A stretch of DNA of 64,000 nucleotides from Monoplex corrugatus (taxonomy: Eukaryota > Mollusca > Gastropoda > Littorinimorpha > Ranellidae): positions 50,017,307 through 50,081,306 of the forward strand of contig CM060312.1 of the NCBI GenBank assembly GCA_030674185.1. Reading direction: 5' to 3'. Below the pieces are notes generated by a model that was not told the origin of the DNA, ran no database searches, and saw only the letters and a list, made by a program, of their open reading frames with translations. Shown in pieces: positions 57,845 through 64,000 of this stretch; positions within the stretch are counted from its first letter, which is position 1, and the number at the start of each line of letters is the position of its first letter. A program made the position numbers and the translations under genes.

Positions 57845-60800
57845 TGCGGAAAAACTAAAGCCGACTGCCTCTGCACGCTGTTCGATACTACCTACACAGA
57901 GCTGCAGGCGCCGCTGAACGCCTAAATAGACGCTCCCACTTGCGCAGACTGCAAAATCATACACGGACGAGAAACAGTCACAATCCTAATGTACAGACTT
58001 TACTATGTTGTTGATCTTATAACAGCGCTGGAGAATGTTCCCTTGAAGTAATAAGGAACTGTTGCAGTCTACTAAGAACATCCTTCTAAAAGCAAGCAGA
58101 CAAATTATGAAAGCCCATATAGAACATTTAGAACGTAAATTGTCCTTCGCTGACAAATCCCAAAAACACTTCAGTTCGGAAGTTAGCAGAACAATGAACC
58201 CATCTTTCAGTCTCTTTATCAAAACTACCGCCATCAATTTCAATGCATCATTACACAAGCACATGCAAACCATGAAAAACAAAAAATTAAATTAACTTGA
58301 ACAAGACTGTGAATCCTTCTGCACCGTTCCTGGCACCTGTCAGCAGCCCAGCCCTGGTCAACAACACAGGCACAGTTCCCTCTCCCTCTGCCTCCTGTAC
58401 ACCTACTACTTCCACATCCACCTCTTCTGCTTCCCCTGGTCAGCCTTCAACTTCCTTCCAGGACAACCTTTCCCGCAATCCCACATCGCTAAGTACTTTT
58501 CCCGCTCCCCCTCCCTCTAGCTCTGCACATCACATCCTTGTACAACGTATTCCATCAGACTTGCCACTTTCTGAGGCGGAAATGTCAGCCCTTTCAAAAG
58601 GCCTCAAATTTGTCCCTTTAAAACCATCTGCTAATAAATACCAAACAATGAACAGCTGCCAACGCTTTTTCAGATCCCTACGTTGGATGGCAGTACTGGG
58701 ACATCCTCCCAAGCAAAAATTGAATCCAGATTCTGACTTGCTTACAAAACTTTTCCATCGGGAACCTCCTCGCAACACCTTTCCCGAGGTTGAACATTAC
58801 ATCAACAAATGCCACCAAGAAATAGGCTGTCTCAATATACGACCCAGGAAATATTCCAACATCACCAAAGAAGAAAGTGACGCACTACACTCCTTCAAAA
58901 ACAGAGACGACATTGTCATCAAACCAACAGACAAAGGTGGTGCAATTGTTGTCTGAGATAGAAATCTGTACATAAAGGAAGCCCAAAAACAACTCCATCA
59001 TCAAGCCTTTTACAAAAAAATTAGACAAACCTGCACACATGACCAATCATGCCAAGATATCCAAACTTATCAACAATCTCATAACCCCCAAGCAGCTGCC
59101 CCCCACTGCCAGACTACTCATCAAACAACTTCCAGTCCAATCACTTTTTATTTACTTCCCAAAATACATAAAACCAACAATCCTGGCTGTCCCATTGTGT
59201 CAGCTTGCAACTGCCCAACTGAAAATATTTCTCAGTTTCTTGACCACATTTTGCAACCTATAGTCCAGTCTTTGCCCACCTTCATCAAAGACACTAACCA
59301 CACGTTGAATCTGATTCAAATGATAAATAAAGACCATACCTTCAAGCCCAAATACTTGTTCACTTTTGATTTGATCTCTCTGTATACAAGCATACCCCAC
59401 TCTGACGGGTTTAAAGCTCTCCAGCATTTTCTTGACAAACAATCTGATCAAACATTGTCTACATCAACCCTCGTCCGACTTGCGGAGCTGGTCCTGACAA
59501 TGAATACATTCTCATTTGGTGATGAGACGTTTTCACAGGTTAGCGGAGTCGCAATGGGTACAAAAATGGGCCCCAGCTATGCCTGTCTGTTCATGGGATA
59601 TTTAGAGCAAATCCTGCAACAATACAAGAAACCCAAACCTGAAGTTTACAAAAGATACATTGACGACTGCATTGGTGTGACATCCCTCGATCATGACCAA
59701 CTCTTGCAATTCATCCATTACGTTCAAACTTTTCACCCATCCATCAAGTTCACATATGAAGTTTCAAACACATCCGTATGCTTTCTGGACATCGAAGTTT
59801 CTCTTCAATCTGAAAAACTAGTTACTACAGTCCACTACAAACCTACAGACTCACATTTTTATCTGGACTATCGATCATTTCACACTTCCAACACCAAAAA
59901 CAGAATTCCCTACTCGCAGCTCTTGCGACTACGACGCCTTTGCGCAGATGAGGATGATTTCCATGACAAAGCAGATGAAATGACCAGGTTTTTCCTACGT
60001 AGACAGTACCCACTCAGTGTCATCAATAAAGTCAACTCTGTCTCTCGGTCAAATGCCCTCCATTCTGAGCCTAAAGCTACCACAGAGGATCAGCCAGTTC
60101 TCAGTCTAGTTTATCACCCGTCTATGCACTATGTGAAAAGGATCATCTTATCCAACTGGGACATTCTGCAATCTAGTCCCACTACAGCTGGAACTTTTGA
60201 CCAGCTCCCTTTGATCACCTACAAGAGAGACACAAAATTCCGCAACCTGCTGGTACGTTCAAGTCTCAGCAAACCAGTTAGCCAACCTCCAGGAACCTCT
60301 CCATGTAACAAACGTAAATGCAGGACATGTCCTTTCTTGTGCACAGGCACCACAGTCAAAGGCCCCAACTCTCATATGAAAATTACAAAACATTTCAACT
60401 GTAAAACCTATAACATTGTCTACGTGATCAGCTGCTCTAAATGTTTTCAACTGTATATTGGTTTCAAATAACACTTGGCTGATATCCGTCATCAAAGGAA
60501 TAAAACTATCCCAAATCATTTCAACCAATCAGACCACTCAATCAATGACATCCGAGTGAAAGGTCTGTGGCTTCTATACAATAACAGCACCATAACCAGG
60601 AAAGACAGAGAATCCCATCTCATAAATAAACTTGGAACACGCAAACCATAAGGTCTCAATGACAAACCATAAATAATTAATTACGCAACAGAATTCAGGA
60701 ATGCCATTTCATGTTTCTTGCTGTTCCCAGGTCTACTGGATTCGTTGCACTGGGCACAATCCACTCCCGTCAGCCTTACCTCTTGGTAAAAGCCCTGGAC

Positions 60801-61145
60801 CCTCTTCAGAACAGGCCAATACCGATATGGCATGTCCACTTTTCAAATTGCAGAACTCATCTCACTTCCCCTTTGACATCATAGTTGCCTCCCCTCTCCC
60901 CACTTCTTACCACTGTTCATAGGCACATTGGCATTCCGTTTGGTCCCCTTTTTATCCACTGGACGAGGCGGCAGGGAAGTTTCAGTCTTTTTGTTATTAT
61001 CCGTTGTTTGGTGTCTGTTTGTGGTCGTGCATTTGCGCTTGACAAAGGCCGGTTGGCCCAAAATTTGTGCTTGTCTTGTCTTGTTGTATTGAATACGCGT
61101 CCTTTTTGGTTTACTTGTTCTTCTGGTTCCTGTTTGCTTGGACGC
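57845..61145 (+). mobile_element. Penelope-like retroelement, nearly full length
   Basis: A PLE carries a telomerase-related reverse transcriptase and a GIY-YIG endonuclease in one ORF. This copy has a probable 5' UTR and N-terminal region from about 57845, the coding relic at 58060-60651 and a 3' UTR of about 490 bp ending in the block TTGACAAAGGCCGGTTGGCC, GTATTGAATACGCG, GGTTTACTTGTTCTTCTGG. That block recurs alone at 12715-12892 and 52655-52850. The 5' boundary is uncertain because the upstream DNA is simple repeat and LINE-H. Confidence 0.8.
58060..60651 (+). pseudogene. PLE polyprotein (RT plus GIY-YIG), broken
   Basis: Frame 1 (58297-58953) gives a Ser/Pro/Thr-rich spacer and then the pre-RT core with PTDKGGAIVV, stopping at TGA 58954-58956 where Trp (TGG) is expected before DRN. 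After a poly-A site near 59020 the frame moves to frame 2 (LDKPAHMTNHAKI, ITPKQLPPTARLLI) and returns near 59145 for YLLPKIHK. From 59197 the frame is clean for 424 codons: RT motif A FTFDLISLYTSIP (Asp58), motif B GVAMGTKMGPSYA (117-129), motif C YIDD (154-157), the CNKRKCRTC zinc-type linker (370-378) and the GIY-YIG start IVYVISCSKCFQLYIG (407-422). A TAA at 60469-60471 falls where about 12 residues appear deleted; in-frame text after it (HLADIRHQRN, HFNQSDHSINDIRVKGLWLL, INKLGTRKP) completes the domain. Confidence 0.9.
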
Positions 61146-61159
61146 GGGCAATTGCACTT

Positions 61160-61790
61160 GTTTTGGATCATGTGAAATCTATTCATCTCTTGTAAAAACT
61201 GAAAAATTGTATCACGAGGGACGTCTTGGAATAGGTTCCTAAAGGAGTCCACAGTGTAGTGCTTTTGTCTCACAAGTCCCAGCAATCAAGGAGGAGGTGT
61301 CTGATGCTTAACGGCTCGTCACATGGTATACACCACAGTGCTTCTTCATATTTTTAAAGGTACGAATGAGTAGGATGTGTGACCCGTGCGTAACCTACAT
61401 AACACTCTTTATTACGGTTCCCTGCAGCAGATGGGAGAACTTCTTTCAGGCTGGGACGGAATTGGAAAAGTTTGTTATCTGTCTGTTCATTCCAATCCTC
61501 CTGCCACAGATTTCTCACGCAACTGTGTACTTTTGATTTTACATCTCTGTAAGGAATTAAGGATTTAGACATCTTTTCCCTTGTGGCCTGTGGCCGTGGC
61601 CAGGCAGTCAGCTTTTTCATTGCCTCCAATACCAACATGGCTAGGAAGCCAGCCAAAAACAATCCGGTAACCTTCAGAAAGCTGAGCAACATGTAGTTCT
61701 TTCAACACCCACCCCCACCCCCTCCCAAGGACGAACACTACGCTGAGACTGTACCACAGCAGTGTCATTTCAACTTTATGTTACTGTTCA
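61160..61790 (-). pseudogene. LINE-H copy G, RNase H end to ORF2 C-terminus
   Basis: Minus-strand frames give VFGWLPSHVGIGGNEKADCL, the last RNase H block with its acidic residue, and KVHSCVRNLWQEDWNEQTD with KEVLPSAAGNRNKECYVGYA. Two frames are needed, so at least one frameshift is present. A poly-purine insert (GGGAGGGGGTGGGGGTGGGT on the minus strand) lies near 61715. The 3' hairpin tail is absent; the fragment meets the PLE 3' end near 61150. Confidence 0.75.
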
Positions 61791-61795
61791 TAATT

Positions 61796-62107
61796 ATATA
61801 GGATGATAATTTGACCTTACAAAGCTATGACCCTTCCACAATCAACCAGCTGTACCTAGAGAAGAACCGTAAGGAAAAGCTTCAAATCTTGGGAAGTGGC
61901 TGCTGGCACTGGTCTGGTGGGCGTCGAGATGCAAAAGTTGGGGTTTCGCCAAATGTATGCCCTGGACCCCGGTCAGGGAATGTTGGACGTGGTATCTATG
62001 GCCATCTGTTTACTGAGTATAACGGTGACAAAAAGCTAAACTCTCGAGGGGCTAATCCCAGATACGATCTGTACTTTAAATTCACCTTTCTGATACCTAT
62101 CTTTTGA
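61796..62107 (+). CDS. Candidate coding exon, family not recognised
   Basis: A possible splice acceptor (ACTGTTCATAATTATATAG, ending 61800) is followed by an open frame of about 102 codons. It reads DDNLTLQSYDPSTINQLYLE, then KNRKEKLQILGSGCWHWSGG, RRDAKVGVSPNVCPGPRSGN and VGRGIYGHLFTEYNGDKK, and stops at TGA 62105-62107. The composition (Trp-His-Trp, two Cys, Gly/Arg-rich) and absence of stops are more protein-like than other orphan frames in the window. It is not one of the transposon families identified here. The first in-frame Met is at 61811. A donor site might lie before the stop, and the last 20 residues may be intronic read-through. It sits between LINE-H copy G and a satellite. Confidence 0.4.
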
Positions 62108-62154
62108 GTTTCATCACACCTATCCAATCTGTACTCTGAAAATGATACCTTTTT

Positions 62155-63432
62155 TCTAACCCTTTGACAATCCCATCTATCCCATCTGTCCTTTGACAAC
62201 CCCATCTATCCCGTCTGTCCTTTGACAACCCCATCTATCCCGTCTGTCCTTTGACAACCTCATCTATCCCATCTGTCCTTTGACAACCCCATCTATCCCG
62301 TCTGTCCTTTAAATCCCCATCTATCCCGTCTGTCCTTTGACAACCCCATCTGTCGTTTGACAACCCCATCTGTCCTGTCTGTCCTTTGACAATCCCATCT
62401 GTCGTTTGACAACCCCATCTGTCCTGTCTGTCCTTTGACAACCCCATCTGTCGTTTGACAACCCCATCTGTCCTGTCTGTCCTTTGACAATTCCATCTGT
62501 CGTTTGACAACCCCATCTGTCCTTTGACAACCCCATCTACCCGTCTGTCGTTTGACAACCCCATCTGTCCTGTCTGTCCTTTGACAATCCCATCTATCCT
62601 GTCTGTCCTTTGACAATCCCATCTGTCGTTTGACAACCCCATCTATCCTGTCTGTCCTTTGACAATCCCATCTGTCCTTTGACAATCCCATCTATCATGT
62701 CTGTCCTTTGACAATCCTGTCTGTCCTCTGACAATCCCATCTGTCGTTTGACAACTCCATCTATCCTGTCTGTCCTTTGACAATCCCATCTATCCTGTCT
62801 GTCCTTTGATAACCCCATCTATCCTGTCTGTCCTTTGACAATCCCATCTGTCGTTTGACAATCCCATCTATCCTGTCTGTCCTTTGACAATCCCATCTAT
62901 CCTGTCTGTCCTTTGACAATCCTGTCTGTCCTCTGACAATCCCATCTGTCCATTGACAATCCCATCTATCCTGTCTGTCCTTTGACAATCCCATCTATTC
63001 CATTTGTCCTTTGACAATCCCAACTATCCCATCAGTCCATTGACAATCCCGTCTGTCCTTTGACAACCCCATCTATCCTGACTGTCCTTTGACAATCCCG
63101 TCTGTCCTTTGACAACCGCATCTATCCTGACTGTCCTTTGACAATCCCATCTATCCCATCTGTTCTTTGACAATCCCAACTATCCCATCTGTCCTTTGAT
63201 AATCCTATCTATCCCATCTGTCCTTTGACAATCCCAACTATCCCATCTGTCCTTTGACAATCCCATCTATCCTGTTTGTCCTTTGAAAATCCCTTGTGTC
63301 TTTTGCCCAGCACATCTATCCTTTGACAACCACATCTATCACATCCGTCTTTTGACATTTCATCTGTCTTCTGACAACCCCGTCTATTCCTTATGTCCTT
63401 TGTCACTCCCATCTATCTTTTGACAGCATCTA
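62155..63432. repeat. Mixed 29-bp and 20-bp satellite
   Basis: The 29-bp form is CTTTGACAACCCCATCTATC, CCGTCTGTC; the 20-bp form is CTTTGACAACCCCATCTGTC, the same unit lacking 9 bp. The forms alternate, giving higher-order 49-bp and 69-bp patterns, most regular at 62310-62760. Right of 63000 units degrade. Minus-strand frames of 60-135 residues (MGLSKDRQDRWDCQRTD) are artefacts of a unit without stops. Confidence 0.93.
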
Positions 63433-63439
63433 TTTCATA

Positions 63440-64000
63440 CAGTGATTCTGAAGTAAAGTGGACGTACAATGAGTACAATGCCTATCTTGGAAAAGCGAAA
63501 AACAACAACGGAAGACTAGGGTTCATGTCCTAACTGGACAGGCTTTTTTCTCCTCCTCCCATCCCACTCCCGTGCACGAGACCTGAGTGGTGGTCTGGGT
63601 GGGTGTTGGTCTTTGAGAGAACAGTGGCACTCTGCAACAAGGTCATACAGTGCGTAAACGAACCCGCGTAACAGAGTTTTTCAAATTTCAGTAAAAGCCA
63701 ACACTGATGGTTAAACAACAAGAAACACATAGAGAAAAGAGGGAAGGATATCGGTGATGCTGTACTATGGCGAAGTGCGGTTTTTTTTTGTGGACAGCAA
63801 CGTGTAAAAACATGCTGACTTGATATCAAATAAGTCCAATCCAATTCAATTATCTCCTATTACGTCCTTTCACGATGACATTCTTCATCTCAGAACAAAA
63901 GGTAACCACAATCACCGATGCCTGCAAATGGCGTGCCTTTAACGTTTTCTGCTGACGTAAGGTGAAGTGAGGGAATATCGCGACGTAATTTGACTGCAAG
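63440..64000. other. Right end of window, no recognisable feature
   Basis: Unique-looking DNA with a poly-T run at 63781-63789. The minus frame at 63530-63844 has no family signature. Confidence 0.4.

Noticed and set aside
59039..59263. Separate 74-codon gene upstream of the PLE RT
   Set aside because: Only its first part matches the PLE reading, through a frameshift; the rest is a shadow of the RT frame.
62235..62994. Repetitive MGLSKDRQDRWDCQ-type frames
   Set aside because: Artefact of the 29/20-bp satellite; the frame changes with unit length.

Overview
This window is nuclear DNA from an animal genome. It has no bacterial features: no operons, no ribosome binding sites, no tRNA, rRNA or CRISPR clusters. 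It is gene-poor and rich in repeats. The transposon set is a piggyBac-like DNA transposon, a Penelope-like element (PLE) with a GIY-YIG domain, an RNase H-bearing LINE, an RTE-type LINE with a TGA tail, and tRNA-headed SINEs. Together with dense (CA)n, (CT)n and minisatellite arrays, this suits a marine invertebrate, most likely a mollusc such as a gastropod. The organism is an inference; no single-copy gene identifies it.

Layout. 1-15 kb: an old, diverged tandem segmental duplication (about 2310-7550 against 9590-15130, with the tail of a third unit at 200-520). It is overwritten by an RTE LINE with an 11-bp target-site duplication, two copies of a ~550-bp retroposon called family A here, a 40-bp satellite, a tRNA-derived SINE and an orphan PLE 3' end. 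15-24 kb: mostly unique AT-rich DNA with one weak candidate terminal exon near 16.8 kb. 24-25 kb: a 56-bp minisatellite open in three frames. 25-40 kb: many minus-strand fragments of one RNase H LINE (LINE-H), two of them with large internal deletions, interleaved with family A. 40-47 kb: 65-bp and 54-bp tandem arrays, diverged duplicated blocks, a tRNA-headed ~590-bp SINE and a possible Ig-like ORF. 47.2-49.6 kb: a 2.4-kb array of 28-bp units that abuts the 3' end of a piggyBac-like transposase. 50-55 kb: long microsatellites. 55-62 kb: three LINE-H fragments, a nearly complete but broken PLE, and an unrecognised candidate exon at 61.8 kb. 62.1-63.4 kb: a mixed 29/20-bp satellite.

How the pieces relate. 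No host pathway can be reconstructed. The most coherent biology is among the mobile elements. Family A is non-coding, inserts with 11-16 bp target-site duplications, and ends in the same ~36-nt hairpin-forming core as LINE-H. That suggests it uses LINE-H reverse transcriptase in trans. Two LINE-H copies keep the 5' and 3' ends but have lost most of the interior. None of the transposon proteins is intact. All boundaries and similarities were judged by eye.
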